Both the position numbers and the translations under genes were made by a program. Positions 27,217 through 36,636 of a stretch of 53,253 nt of DNA are shown piece by piece. Location: the NCBI GenBank assembly GCA_017384225.1, contig JAFNUD010000016.1, positions 1 to 53,253 on the forward strand. The letters run 5' to 3'. Position 1 is the stretch's first letter; every line of letters begins with the position of its first letter. The DNA comes from Paludibacteraceae bacterium (GTDB lineage Bacteria > Bacteroidota > Bacteroidia > Bacteroidales > Paludibacteraceae). Under the pieces are notes generated by a model. That model was not told the DNA's origin and ran no database searches. It saw only the letters and a list, made by a program, of their open reading frames with translations.

Positions 27217-28032
27217 TTAAGCAAGCGGATTAAAAATGTCCATACCAAATGCTTGATAGAAAGCATTGGCTTGACGCAAGTTGTCAGCCGTATCAAGTAA
27301 AATGCCTTGCTGTGGTATCATTAACAGTATGCGGTCGGATAATTGTAGTGCTAAATCTAATTCGTGGGTAGATATAAGGATGGTTTTTCCTTGTTCGTGT
27401 GCTAATCTGCGGAGCAGTTGTAATGTGCGAATGCGATTAGGCAAGTCAAGATGAGCCGTAGGTTCGTCCAGCAAGATGATTGGCGTCTGTTGTGCAATGG
27501 CTTTGGCTATTAGTATGCGTTGTTTTTCACCATCGGAATGCGAAGTGAATTTTGAATTTTGGATTTTGAATTTTGAATTAGGAAAACCTACGGCTTCTAA
27601 GGCTTCGGTGATAATCGTCTCATCTTTAGCAGATAAACCGCCGAGAAAGGAGGTGTATGGATAGCGTCCCATAGCCACCACATCGTGGACTGTGGTGTTG
27701 TCCAAGCTGAGGCGTTCGGTGAGAACGAGGGCGATATGAGCACTATTCTTGCTTATAGATCGCCCTTCGGGCTGTAGATTGCCCTTTGGACCATAATTCG
27801 ACTTCGCCTGCAGTTCAGCTTTAGCTATTGGTAATAGGTGGATGCTGAATGTACCGCTAAGGGTAGGTTGCAGTCCAGCAAGAGTGCGCAGGAGAGTGGA
27901 TTTGCCACAACCATTGGGTCCGAGCATACATACCATTTCGCCCGTATTCAACGAGAAAGAAAGACCCTCTTGTACAATGTGGTTATCATAACCAATGGTC
28001 AGATTATTCGTAGAAATAGATACGTTGGACAC
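27217..28032 (-). CDS. ABC transporter ATP-binding protein, iron-siderophore/cobalamin type, orphan
   Basis: The 271 residues have Walker A GPNGCGKST (about 39), a signature motif degenerate at its first position (HSDGE in place of LSDGE/LSGGQ), Walker B IILLDEPTAHLD and a switch His in STHELDL. It resembles FecE/BtuD. No permease or binding protein is adjacent; it overlaps the 3' end of murF-alr by 29 bases. Two low-complexity insertions are seen. KSNYGPKGNLQPEGR is encoded at 27756-27792. NSKFKIQNSKFT, just before the signature motif, is encoded at 27547-27579. The second may affect ATPase coupling. Confidence 0.88.
   Translation of the reverse strand: MSNVSISTNNLTIGYDNHIVQEGLSFSLNTGEMVCMLGPNGCGKSTLLRTLAGLQPTLSGTFSIHLLPIAKAELQAKSNYGPKGNLQPEGRSISKNSAHIALVLTERLSLDNTTVHDVVAMGRYPYTSFLGGLSAKDETIITEALEAVGFPNSKFKIQNSKFTSHSDGEKQRILIAKAIAQQTPIILLDEPTAHLDLPNRIRTLQLLRRLAHEQGKTILISTHELDLALQLSDRILLMIPQQGILLDTADNLRQANAFYQAFGMDIFNPLA
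27547..27579. repeat. GAATTTT-type tandem repeat inside the ABC ATPase gene
   Basis: Degenerate GAATTTT/GGATTTT units, AATTCAAA on the coding strand, encode NSKFKIQNSKF directly before the ABC signature motif. Confidence 0.85.
27756..27792. repeat. Tandem TAGATYGCCCTTYGG unit with hairpin inside the ABC ATPase gene
   Basis: Two copies of TAGATYGCCCTTYGGRC run in tandem. The first includes a perfect GCCC-TTC-GGGC hairpin (27762-27772). The stretch encodes extra residues between conserved ABC blocks. Confidence 0.7.
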
Positions 28033-29920
28033 GGCGAGAAATAGATGTTAGTACTTCGTAAGGTATGGTATTGAGTTTGTCGGCAAGTTCTTGTATTGGC
28101 AATTGATCTCCGAATATGATTGCAAAGTCGCCAGGTTGTGCATCGGTGCCTGTTACGTCTATCATGGCTTGATCCATGCATACATTGCCTACTACGGGAC
28201 ATCGTTTCCCTCGTACCACCACTTCGCCTCCGTAGTTAGAGAATCGACGGTCAAAACCATCGGCATAACCAATAGGTATGACGGCTATCTGTCGTGGTTC
28301 TGACAATGTAGTGTGACGTCCGTAACCAATTGTACTGCCTGCAGGTATGGTTTTGATGCTGAGTATTGTCGTTTTGAGGGTGCATACGTTTTTAAGGGAC
28401 GCTACGCTATTGGGTAAGAAGGAGAATCCGTACATACCGATGCCAAGTCGGCACATATCAAAATGGTATTCGGGAAAACGCTCAATGCCAGCGGTGTTGC
28501 AGAGGTGTAAGATTACCTCATTCGAATTCCCTTTGAGGGAGATTGATTGGTGATTAGGCAATGAGGCTATAAGGCGGGAGGCGCAACCTTGGAAGTAAGC
28601 TGCTTGATGATGGGTATAGGCATCAAATTGAGCTTCGTCGCTTCCCGCCAAATGGGAGAAAATACTGGCTACGCGTACCGTATTTTGTTGTTGGATACGC
28701 TCGATGAGTTGGGGCATATCTTCAAGGAAAAATCCCAAACGATGCATGCCAGAATCAATCTTTATATGTATAGGTACTTGCTCTAAACCTCTTGTCTCAG
28801 CTGCGGAGATGATGGCTTCAAGAATAGCAAAGGAATAGACATTGGGTTGTAGGTTGTTTTCTAATATCAAGTCTAATGCCGCTATTTCAGGATCCATAAC
28901 AATGATTGGTAGAGTGATGCCCGCTTTGCGGAGTTCTACCCCCTCGTCTGCCACCGCTACTGCCAAATAATCGGCTAATTTTGCTTGTTGTAATGCAAGG
29001 CTAATATCTACACTACCAGCTCCATATGCAAATGCCTTGACCATACAGGTGAGTCGTGTGGTAGATTGCAGCAAGGATCGGAAATAGCGCACATTATCCA
29101 CAAGGGCGGATAAGTTGACCTCAAGAATAGTCTCATGAGTCTGGTGGAGGATGCGTTGTGCAATAGTATCTTCGCTGTAGCCGAGTGCGCGCATGACAGC
29201 TGCACAAGTGCGTATATTTTGGTGGGTAGAATCTTCGATGATTAGGGGACAATTTGCAAATAGACGCATCTTTTCCTTGCGTTTGATCTCCAAGGAGGGA
29301 AAATTCTCTCCGTGTTCGGTACCAATATAGGTAATAACACCTATGGTAGGTCGGATGATAGGTTGCAAACGTTCCATCTCGCCCATCTCAGAAATACCAG
29401 CTTCGAAAATGGCTAACTGGGTTTGTTCGTTGAGTTGCCACACGGAAAGTGGCACTCCAATCTGTGAGTTATAGGATTTAGGTGAGCGGGTAATACGATA
29501 ATCGTCTTTTAAAAGTTGGTATAGCCATTCTTTGACTACAGTTTTACCATTGGATCCAGTAATACCAATCACAGGACCATGATAAAGTGAACGCTTATAG
29601 ATCGCTAAAGCTTGCAATGATCTGAGGACATCCTCAACGAGGATGGCATTTATCGTAAGTTGCGAGTCGCGGGTTAGTAGGGAATGATATTGCTCAAGAG
29701 TTAGGACAAAGGTACAGACACCGCGTTGGCAGAGTTGTGGAATGTAGTTTGCTCCGTCATTTTTGCTCGTTGAAATCGCAAAAAATAGCGTGTTTTCAGG
29801 CTTACTGCCAAGTTGCCGACTATCAGTGAGCAAGTGTTGAATATCCAAATTCTGCAAGTTGTCGGATTTGCCGATAACTCGCAGAGGTTGAATAGCTTGT
29901 ATGATTTCTTGGATTAGCAT
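28004..29920 (-). CDS. MurF-alanine racemase fusion with shortened MurF half
   Basis: Two parts are visible. Residues 1-262 resemble MurF: a UDP-binding-type N domain, P-loop GITGSNGKT (118-127), EAGISEMGEM (173-182), and GTEHGENF plus a Lys-rich KRKEKM. From about 263 it is alanine racemase: HETILEVNLSALVDN, PLP-lysine block MVKAFAYGAGS (Lys 295), GNVCMDQAMIDV, and PIGYADGFDRRF. Usual Bacteroidales fusions are about 820 residues; here 638. The missing part is the late central domain and the whole C-terminal domain of MurF. The racemase half looks complete; the ligase half probably is not active. It overlaps pheS by seven bases. Confidence 0.9.
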   Translation of the reverse strand: MLIQEIIQAIQPLRVIGKSDNLQNLDIQHLLTDSRQLGSKPENTLFFAISTSKNDGANYIPQLCQRGVCTFVLTLEQYHSLLTRDSQLTINAILVEDVLRSLQALAIYKRSLYHGPVIGITGSNGKTVVKEWLYQLLKDDYRITRSPKSYNSQIGVPLSVWQLNEQTQLAIFEAGISEMGEMERLQPIIRPTIGVITYIGTEHGENFPSLEIKRKEKMRLFANCPLIIEDSTHQNIRTCAAVMRALGYSEDTIAQRILHQTHETILEVNLSALVDNVRYFRSLLQSTTRLTCMVKAFAYGAGSVDISLALQQAKLADYLAVAVADEGVELRKAGITLPIIVMDPEIAALDLILENNLQPNVYSFAILEAIISAAETRGLEQVPIHIKIDSGMHRLGFFLEDMPQLIERIQQQNTVRVASIFSHLAGSDEAQFDAYTHHQAAYFQGCASRLIASLPNHQSISLKGNSNEVILHLCNTAGIERFPEYHFDMCRLGIGMYGFSFLPNSVASLKNVCTLKTTILSIKTIPAGSTIGYGRHTTLSEPRQIAVIPIGYADGFDRRFSNYGGEVVVRGKRCPVVGNVCMDQAMIDVTGTDAQPGDFAIIFGDQLPIQELADKLNTIPYEVLTSISRRVQRIYFYE

Positions 29921-30960
29921 CCCTCGAATTGCTGGAGGAAACGAACATCGTTCTCGGAGAAGAGACGGAGGTCCTTTACGCGGTATTTGAGATTAGTGAT
30001 ACGCTCTACACCCATACCAAAAGCGTAGCCTGTATATACTTTGGAATCAATTCCGCAAGACTCCAATACGTTAGGATCTACCATGCCGCATCCGAGGATT
30101 TCAACCCAACCTGTACCTTTGCAGAATGAGCAACCTTTTCCTCCGCAGAGATCGCAAGAAATGTCCATTTCAGCGGAGGGTTCGGTAAATGGGAAATAGC
30201 TTGGGCGTAGTCTGATTTTAGTCTCAGGACCAAACATTTCCTTTGCAAAGTAGAGCAGTACTTCACGCAAATCAGCAAAGCTGACGTTTTTGTCAATATA
30301 GAGTCCTTCTACTTGGTGGAAGAAACAGTGCGCACGCGCCGAAATGGCTTCGTTACGATACACGCGACCAGGGCAAAGTACGCGGATAGGAGGCTCTTGA
30401 TTGAGCATTACGCGGGTTTGAACACTAGATGTATGAGAGCGCAGCAGAATATCAGATGGTTTTTGCACACCAGGTTCTTTCTCAATGAAGAACGTATCTT
30501 GCATGTCACGAGCAGGATGCTCTGGTGCAAAGTTGAGGAGTGAATAGACGTGATTGTCATCTTCCACCTCTGGACCATCAGCTACAGTGAAGCCCACACG
30601 TTCAAAAATGTTGATGATTTGCTCGCGCACGAGAGATAAGGGATGGCGTGTACCCAATGCGATAGGGTCTGGTGTGCGGGTGAGATCAGTCGCTTCGATA
30701 GCTTTGTTAGAACCGTTGGATTCGGCAGCTTCACGTAGTTCGTTGATACGTGCTTCATAAGCTTGACGCAATGCATTGAGCGCTTGACCTATCTCGCGTT
30801 TTTCCTCTTTGGGAACTTCGCGAAACTCGTTGAAGAGTTCTGTAACTATACCTTTCTTGCTGAGGTACTTGATGCGCAGTGCTTCTACTTGCTCTGCGCT
30901 GGTGGCTTGCAAGTCAGCAATTTGGCTGAGCAAGTCTTGTATTTTGTTTTGTATTGTCAT
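29914..30960 (-). CDS. pheS: Phenylalanyl-tRNA synthetase alpha subunit
   Basis: PheS is the catalytic subunit of the (alpha beta)2 enzyme. The product is 348 residues from the ATG at 30960. A coiled-coil N terminus (about 1-85) precedes the class II core: motif-2-like SHTSSVQTRVM and VYRNEAISARAHCFFHQVEG, then FTEPSAEMD and GCGMVDPNVL, and motif 3 GYAFGMGVERI near residue 320. An extra zinc-like CDLCGGKGCSFC insert is present, as in many bacteria. A TTG at 30966 is a possible alternative start. pheT is not in the window. Confidence 0.96.
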   Translation of the reverse strand: MTIQNKIQDLLSQIADLQATSAEQVEALRIKYLSKKGIVTELFNEFREVPKEEKREIGQALNALRQAYEARINELREAAESNGSNKAIEATDLTRTPDPIALGTRHPLSLVREQIINIFERVGFTVADGPEVEDDNHVYSLLNFAPEHPARDMQDTFFIEKEPGVQKPSDILLRSHTSSVQTRVMLNQEPPIRVLCPGRVYRNEAISARAHCFFHQVEGLYIDKNVSFADLREVLLYFAKEMFGPETKIRLRPSYFPFTEPSAEMDISCDLCGGKGCSFCKGTGWVEILGCGMVDPNVLESCGIDSKVYTGYAFGMGVERITNLKYRVKDLRLFSENDVRFLQQFEGC

Positions 30961-30983
30961 AGTCAAAAAAACATTTTAGCGTG

Positions 30984-31014
30984 CAAAGGTACAAAAAAGG
31001 ATTGATATATGCAA
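30984..31014 (-). promoter_or_regulatory. Promoter for the pheS-murF-alr operon
   Basis: On the minus strand: TTG (31014-31012), a 20-base spacer, then TACCTTTG (30991-30984). The -33 context is CTTGCATATAT, like the argS and pdxJ promoters. The leader is about 20 bases. Confidence 0.85.
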
Positions 31015-31063
31015 GTGCATGCAAAAATAATTGTAAATTATAAGTGCTAGAAAAAACATAAAA

Positions 31064-31186
31064 CTTAAGAAATGCTACTTTTTTGTATAATCTATCATTG
31101 GTGTATTATCAAGGTATCATCGGGATATCTTCAAGGAAAATGTCGAAAAAGTGTATCTGGGGTAAATCTTAAGAAATGTTACTTTT
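31064..31186. repeat. 19-base direct repeat upstream of lptD
   Basis: CTTAAGAAATGCTACTTTT (31064-31082) and CTTAAGAAATGTTACTTTT (31168-31186) differ at one base and are 104 bases apart. Each ends in a TACTTTT that resembles a -7 box; the second is a perfect TACTTTTG (31180-31187). Confidence 0.75.
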
Positions 31187-31206
31187 GCAAAAAAAAGTTT
31201 GTTTTA

Positions 31207-31238
31207 TTTGTATATGTGATTTTTTTTTACTACTTTTG
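31207..31238 (+). promoter_or_regulatory. Promoter for lptD
   Basis: TTTG (31207-31210), a 20-base spacer, then TACTTTTG (31231-31238). Transcription should begin near 31242. Between there and the ATG lies the palindrome GTACGCGCGTAC (31261-31272). Overall the 324-base divergent gap 30961-31284 holds the pheS promoter, the direct repeats above and this promoter, and no gene. Confidence 0.82.
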
Positions 31239-31284
31239 CACGATTTTTTGCGTGTTCGTGCGTACGCGCGTACACAAACATAGA

Positions 31285-34074
31285 ATGAGAGTTGGACGAG
31301 TATATATATTGCTACTGCTATTCCTGTTGGTGCTTCCAATGGTGGCTCAAGGTCGTATATCAATGGATACGCTTGCAGTGCAGGATAGCTTGCCGACGGA
31401 TTCCTTGATGCTGGTAGATAGTGTGCCACGTGGGGAGCAACTGGAGCGTAAGTCTAAGGCGTTAGATGCTCGTGTGGAATATACCTCGAAAGATTCGATG
31501 GTAATGACTGGTAAAGGGGTGGCTTTCATGTATGGTTCGGGTGAGTTGAAGTACAAGACAATGGGATTGACCGCAGATTATATTCGTGTGTCCCTTGATA
31601 GTAGCACGCTTTATGCAAGTGGCGTGCTGGATACGATAGAAGATGAGTGGGTGGGTTTGCCTGTCTTCAAGGAAGGTAATGATAGTTATGAATCGAATGA
31701 AATAACGTATAATCTTAAGACGCAAAAAGGTATTATTCGTCATGTCGTTACGGAGCAAGGTGAAGGCTATGTGATTGCAGACAAGACAAAGAAGACGGAT
31801 GGCGATTTGCTGATGATGCAAGGGGGTAAATACACGACTTGTGATGACCATGATCACCCTCACTTTTATTTGCGTATGACAAAAGCAAAAGTTAAACCTG
31901 GTAATTTTATAGCTACAGGACCTGCTTATCTGGTCGTGGGTGAGGTGCCATTGCCTTTGGCTATACCATTTGGTTTTTTCCCCTTTACGAATCAATACTC
32001 CAGTGGATTGATAATGCCTAATTTTGGCGATGACTATACGCGCGGAATGTATTTGTCGGGTTTGGGATATTATTTCGCAGTGAATGACTATTTTGATGTG
32101 GAATTGACAGGTGATATATATACGCGCGGTACTTGGGCTGTATATGCTGCGAGTCGATATATAAAACGCTACAAGTTTAGAGGTAATGTGAGTATAAATT
32201 ATCGTTGGGATGTGACAGGGGAGAAAGATATGCCCGATTACAATGTGGCGAAAAACTTGAGCGTACAATGGACGCATACGCAGGATAGCAAAGCGAATCC
32301 GTATAATAACTTTTCGGCGAGTGTGAACTTTAAGACAAGTGGATACAATCGTAGCAATATCAATAGCTACTACAATGTGCAAGCTAATGCTGAGAATACG
32401 ACTAGTAGTACGGTGAACTATACGCAACGTTTCCCTGATAGTCCGTGGAGCATAAGCGCAAATATGTCAATCACTCAGCGAACGAAGGATTCTACTTTGC
32501 AAGTGAGCTTGCCAAATATCACTGTGAGCATGAGTCGTATCTATCCATTCAAGCGCAAGCAGCGTGTGGGTAAGGAAAAATGGTACGAGAAAATCAGTTT
32601 ACAATATAACGGTAATTTCTATAATTCGATCACGTGTAAGGAGGACTATTTCTTCAAATCCAACTTTGTGAAAGATTGGCAAAATGGTTTTAAGCATTCA
32701 TTGAGTAGTTCGGCATCGTTTATGTTGTTTAAATATATTAGTATTACTCCAAGTGTGAGTGTGAATGATCGTATGTTTTTTCAACGTGTGGACCAACATT
32801 GGGATGAGGAGAACTATGAGGTAAAGAAAGATACGGTGATGGGATTCTACAACGTGTATGACTTCAATGCGAGTGTAAGTCTGTCCACGAAGCTATATGG
32901 ATTCTACATACCATACCGCAAGTGGTTTGGCGATAAGGTGGATAGGTTTCGCCATGTGATGACGCCATCGCTGAGTTTTACCTATCGTCCGGATTTTGGT
33001 GATCCTATGTGGGCGAAGCGCTATGGTGGATTTTATGGTACGTATGACAAGATGGTGACTACACGTGATGCCGCAGGTAATCTTGTGCCAAAGTTGGATG
33101 AGAATGGCTTGCCGATATTTGAGGAAGTGGTGTATTCTCGTTTTCGAGAGACTCCAGGTAGAGGTAGTTCTGCGAGTTTGTCGTTTTCTTTGGGCAATAA
33201 TTTAGAGATGAAGTTGCGCAATGATAAAGATACGACGGGTAAAGAACCATACAAAGTGTATAGTATCATTGACAACTTTAGTATAGGTGGTGGCTATAAT
33301 TTTATTGCAGATTCGATGAATTGGCAAAACTTTTCGGTGAACCTGCGTATAAAGATTCCTAAAGTGAACTATACCATCAACCTGAGTGGTCAGTTTGACC
33401 CATATATGTACACCACTACCGCTAGCGGTCAGCATGTACGCTGCAACGAACTATATTGGAATCACGGACGCTTCCCTCATTTCTTGGGTACGAGTACGAG
33501 CTTCAGCTATACGTTCAACAACGATGTGGTGAAGCGCTGGTTTAATCGTGATAAAAAGCATGATTCGGAAGACAACTCGTTTGAGGAAATGGAAGAACCT
33601 TCGTTGGATCCGTTGACAGGAGAGATCATAGAACCAGAACAACCTAAAAAACAGAAGAGAGATAAAGATGCGAATAAGGCAACAGATGATGGCTATTTGT
33701 TTGCTAATATTCCATGGAGTTTGAGTGTTTCTTATAGTTTGCGTTATGGAGCAGGAGCGGAGTGGGATGAGAAACGGAATTATTATAAGATGGAGTTCAG
33801 GCATAATTTGAGTTTTTCAGCATCCATAGGTTTGGGTAGTGGGTGGAAAGCTAGCACCTCACTCAGCTATGATGTGAATGCTAAGAAATTAGCGTACTCG
33901 AGTATCAATGTAAGTCGCGACCTACACTGCTGGAGTATGAGCGCAAGTTTTGTGCCTTTTGGACCATACAAGAGTTATACCTTTCATATTGGTGTGAATG
34001 CTAGTATGCTGAAGGATTTGAAGTATGATAAGAGCAGCGCAGATGCCACAGGCAAACGTGTGAATTGGTGGTAA
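31285..34074 (+). CDS. lptD: LPS-assembly protein LptD
   Basis: LptD is the outer-membrane barrel that inserts lipopolysaccharide. From the ATG at 31285 the product is 929 residues, with a signal peptide (VYILLLLFLLVLPMVAQG). An OstA-type jellyroll region (about 45-200: VEYTSKDSMVMTGKGVAFMY, ADYIRVSL) is followed by a long barrel rich in Y/F strands. The PLAIPFGFFPFTNQYSSGLI block is typical of Bacteroidota LptD. A longer upstream reading (from 31072) runs through two promoters and is rejected. A charged linker rich in D/E/K lies near 765-800. Confidence 0.9.
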   Translation: MRVGRVYILLLLFLLVLPMVAQGRISMDTLAVQDSLPTDSLMLVDSVPRGEQLERKSKALDARVEYTSKDSMVMTGKGVAFMYGSGELKYKTMGLTADYIRVSLDSSTLYASGVLDTIEDEWVGLPVFKEGNDSYESNEITYNLKTQKGIIRHVVTEQGEGYVIADKTKKTDGDLLMMQGGKYTTCDDHDHPHFYLRMTKAKVKPGNFIATGPAYLVVGEVPLPLAIPFGFFPFTNQYSSGLIMPNFGDDYTRGMYLSGLGYYFAVNDYFDVELTGDIYTRGTWAVYAASRYIKRYKFRGNVSINYRWDVTGEKDMPDYNVAKNLSVQWTHTQDSKANPYNNFSASVNFKTSGYNRSNINSYYNVQANAENTTSSTVNYTQRFPDSPWSISANMSITQRTKDSTLQVSLPNITVSMSRIYPFKRKQRVGKEKWYEKISLQYNGNFYNSITCKEDYFFKSNFVKDWQNGFKHSLSSSASFMLFKYISITPSVSVNDRMFFQRVDQHWDEENYEVKKDTVMGFYNVYDFNASVSLSTKLYGFYIPYRKWFGDKVDRFRHVMTPSLSFTYRPDFGDPMWAKRYGGFYGTYDKMVTTRDAAGNLVPKLDENGLPIFEEVVYSRFRETPGRGSSASLSFSLGNNLEMKLRNDKDTTGKEPYKVYSIIDNFSIGGGYNFIADSMNWQNFSVNLRIKIPKVNYTINLSGQFDPYMYTTTASGQHVRCNELYWNHGRFPHFLGTSTSFSYTFNNDVVKRWFNRDKKHDSEDNSFEEMEEPSLDPLTGEIIEPEQPKKQKRDKDANKATDDGYLFANIPWSLSVSYSLRYGAGAEWDEKRNYYKMEFRHNLSFSASIGLGSGWKASTSLSYDVNAKKLAYSSINVSRDLHCWSMSASFVPFGPYKSYTFHIGVNASMLKDLKYDKSSADATGKRVNWW

Positions 34075-34079
34075 TGATT

Positions 34080-34126
34080 TATCGGGAATCGCGAGGTATG
34101 AGTCGTGATTCGGGAGACGCGAGATA
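34080..34126. repeat. Degenerate TCGCGAG/TCGGGA repeat between lptD and slyD
   Basis: Words such as TCGGGAATCGCGAG, GAGTCGTGATTCGGGAGACGCGAG repeat with variation in the gap. A related but distinct CGGACTCYGGACATCGGACTC repeat fills the next gap (34712-34741). Confidence 0.6.
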
Positions 34127-34145
34127 ATTATAAAAACAAGAATAT

Positions 34146-34709
34146 ATGAAAATTGAAACAAAAAAAGTAGTGACCCTCCAATACGATTTGTATGTGGATG
34201 GCGAGAATGGAAATGAAGAGTTGATGGAGAAGGCGACGGAAGAGGCTCCATTGGTATATTGCCACGGCGAGGGCATGATGTTGCCCGCTTTTGAGCAACA
34301 TATGGAAGGCTTGCAAGAGGGAGAAACGTTTGACTTCAGCATTGCTTGTCAAGATGCTTATGGTGAATATGACGATGAAGGTGTGCTGACTTTGGACAAG
34401 AAAATGTTCTACAACGGTGACAATGAGTTTGACTCCGAGCGCGTGTACGTAGGTGCTATTGTACCAATGAATACGATGGACGGACAGATTATCAATGCGC
34501 AGATTGTGGAGATTACCAAAGAGAATGTGACTATCGACCTCAACCACCCATTGGCAGGTGAGAACTTGCATTTTGTGGGTAAGGTGCTGAATATTCGTGA
34601 AGTGACAGAAGGCGAGTTGAAAGCCCTGCATCATCGTGGTTGTGGAGGCGGTTGCGGTGGCTGCAAGGGTAGCTGCGATGACTGCGGAGGCGAGTGTAAT
34701 TGTAATTAA
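34146..34709 (+). CDS. slyD: SlyD-like FKBP-type peptidyl-prolyl isomerase with Cys-rich tail
   Basis: The 187-residue protein catalyses proline isomerization and likely binds metal. The FKBP fold shows [11 protein letters not shown] at the start and [23 protein letters not shown], typical of SlyD, with the IF (insert-in-flap) chaperone domain in the middle. [17 protein letters not shown] closes the FKBP part. The last 22 residues are Cys/Gly-rich ([16 protein letters not shown] and on), suited to nickel or zinc. No signal peptide; cytoplasmic. Confidence 0.94.
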   Translation: MKIETKKVVTLQYDLYVDGENGNEELMEKATEEAPLVYCHGEGMMLPAFEQHMEGLQEGETFDFSIACQDAYGEYDDEGVLTLDKKMFYNGDNEFDSERVYVGAIVPMNTMDGQIINAQIVEITKENVTIDLNHPLAGENLHFVGKVLNIREVTEGELKALHHRGCGGGCGGCKGSCDDCGGECNCN

Positions 34710-34762
34710 TAACCGGACTCTGGACATCGGACTCCAGAACCAATAACAAAACAATAAATTCT

Positions 34763-36076
34763 ATGGCAAATATTTTAGCGATAGTGGGGCGTCCCAATGT
34801 GGGGAAATCGACCCTTTTTAACCGCTTGACCAAGACGCGTCGAGCGATTGTAAATGATGCTGCGGGTACTACCCGCGACCGCCAATATGGCAAGAGCGAG
34901 TGGTGTGGCAAGGAGTTTTCGGTGATTGATACAGGTGGTTGGGTAGTACAGTCCGACGATACTTTTGAGAGCGAGATCAATCGCCAAGTAAATATGGCTA
35001 TCAAGGAGGCAGATGTGGTGCTGTTGGTAGTAGATGTGAATTCGGGTGTTACGCAGTTTGATATGGAAGTTGCCCACCTCTTGCGACAGGCGAAGAAGGA
35101 GACCGTGTTGGCAGTCAACAAAGTGGACCAGTTTGATCAGCAATATGGTGCTCCTGAATTCTACAAACTCGGTTTGGGCGAACCCTATATTCTCTCTGCT
35201 GAAAATGGTTTGGGTACAGGCGACTTACTAGATGAAATTTGTAGCCGATTCAAAGACAGTGGCGCAGCAGATGATTTTGAAGAGTTGCCACGTTTTGCTA
35301 TCGTGGGTCGTCCTAATGCTGGCAAGAGTAGTATCTTGAATGCCTTCATCGGCGAGGAACGTACTATAGTCACCGATATTCCAGGTACTACGCGAGATAG
35401 TATCTATACACGCTACAATAAGTTTGGTAAAGAGTTTTATTTAGTAGATACTGCAGGTATTCGCAAGAAAGCTAAGGTCAATGAAGATTTGGAGTACTAT
35501 TCTGTAGTTCGTTCGATTCGTGCTATAGAAAACTCCGATGTTTGTATCCTGATGATTGATGCTACGCGTGGCATAGAAGCTCAAGATTTGAATATCTATC
35601 AATTGATTCAGAAAAATAAAAAAGGATTGGTGGTTTGTGTAAACAAATGGGATTTGATCGAGAGCAAAACCAATGCTGATATCAAGGGCTACGAGAATGC
35701 TATCCGCGAGCGTATAGCTCCGTTTAGGGACTTCCCTATTATATTTACCTCTGCGCTTACCAAACAGCGAATCTTCAAGGTGATGGAAACAGCACTTCAT
35801 GTGTATGAGAATAAGCAACGTAAAGTGCCTACCGCGCAACTCAATGAGCGTTTCTTGCCACTCATAGAGAATTATCCTCCACCTGCTACTAAGGGCAAGT
35901 ATATTAAGATCAAGTATTGCACACAATTGCCTAACACACAAATTCCTACTTTCGTGTTCTTTGCCAACTTGCCACAATATGTGAAGGAACCATACCGCCG
36001 ATTCTTGGAGAATAAATTGCGCGAGTGGTGGGACTTTAATGGTAGTCCAGTGCAGATATTTATTCGTGCAAAATAA
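34763..36076 (+). CDS. der: Ribosome-associated GTPase Der (EngA)
   Basis: Der is a double GTPase needed for 50S ribosome assembly. The 437 residues contain two G domains: [14 protein letters not shown] (about 8) with DTGGW and NKVDQ, and [16 protein letters not shown] (about 179) with [11 protein letters not shown] and NKWDLIE. The C-terminal KH-like domain ends with the ...PVQIFIRAK block typical of Der. Length fits. The gene is preceded by a short repeat-filled gap. Confidence 0.97.
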   Translation: MANILAIVGRPNVGKSTLFNRLTKTRRAIVNDAAGTTRDRQYGKSEWCGKEFSVIDTGGWVVQSDDTFESEINRQVNMAIKEADVVLLVVDVNSGVTQFDMEVAHLLRQAKKETVLAVNKVDQFDQQYGAPEFYKLGLGEPYILSAENGLGTGDLLDEICSRFKDSGAADDFEELPRFAIVGRPNAGKSSILNAFIGEERTIVTDIPGTTRDSIYTRYNKFGKEFYLVDTAGIRKKAKVNEDLEYYSVVRSIRAIENSDVCILMIDATRGIEAQDLNIYQLIQKNKKGLVVCVNKWDLIESKTNADIKGYENAIRERIAPFRDFPIIFTSALTKQRIFKVMETALHVYENKQRKVPTAQLNERFLPLIENYPPPATKGKYIKIKYCTQLPNTQIPTFVFFANLPQYVKEPYRRFLENKLREWWDFNGSPVQIFIRAK

Positions 36077-36135
36077 AAAATAAGTTTTAGGAACAGCGCG
36101 CGTACGCGGTCGCAAAAATATAATAAGATGGCTGT

Positions 36136-36636
36136 ATGAAAATAGTCGGTTTCAGTCAAATAGACAACGAAGTCAAAATGATACTCAAGGGTGATTCTTC
36201 GCTCTTAGTAAACCGCAAACCATTCTTTATTCCTGACTGGAGTGAGGATGTGCGCATGACCCCTTGTGTGGTGCTACGTGTGAGCCGTATGGGTAAGAAC
36301 ATAGGTACTAAGTTTGCATACCGCTACTACGATGCACTAGCACCAGCACTTAATATCTGTGCTGCGGACTTTGTGGCAAAGGGCGATGCGGTACGCGGAT
36401 GGGCGTTTGACTATTCGCTGGTGCTTGGTCAGTTTGTTGCCGTGAGTGAGTTGGCTGACTATTCACCGATTATTTCCTTTGACGAGGCCATCTATCGGAT
36501 TAGTCAGGTTATGACTATTCGTCAAGGAGATTTGATTTTTGTAGATTGTGCTACTACCTCGCGAGTGTTAGAGCGTGAAGAGGTTATTTCTGTAGCAAAA
36601 GATAATAACGAATTATTATATTGTAAAATAAAATGA
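36136..36636 (+). CDS. Fumarylacetoacetate hydrolase-like fragment, upstream of porU
   Basis: The 166-residue protein weakly resembles the FAH fold (SEDVRMTPCVVLRVSRMGKNIG, RGWAFDYSLVLGQFVA, ISFDEAIYRISQVMTIRQGDLIF). The family usually has about 200 or more residues with a clear metal site E-x-E...D. That site is not evident here, so it may be a degenerate member. It overlaps porU by four bases (ATGA). Function is not assigned; a role alongside PorU is only contextual. Confidence 0.65.
   Translation: MKIVGFSQIDNEVKMILKGDSSLLVNRKPFFIPDWSEDVRMTPCVVLRVSRMGKNIGTKFAYRYYDALAPALNICAADFVAKGDAVRGWAFDYSLVLGQFVAVSELADYSPIISFDEAIYRISQVMTIRQGDLIFVDCATTSRVLEREEVISVAKDNNELLYCKIK

Noticed and set aside
31072-31284. 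N-terminal extension of LptD from an ATG at 31072
   Set aside because: The extension crosses the promoter and would precede the signal peptide; the ATG at 31285 gives a proper signal sequence.
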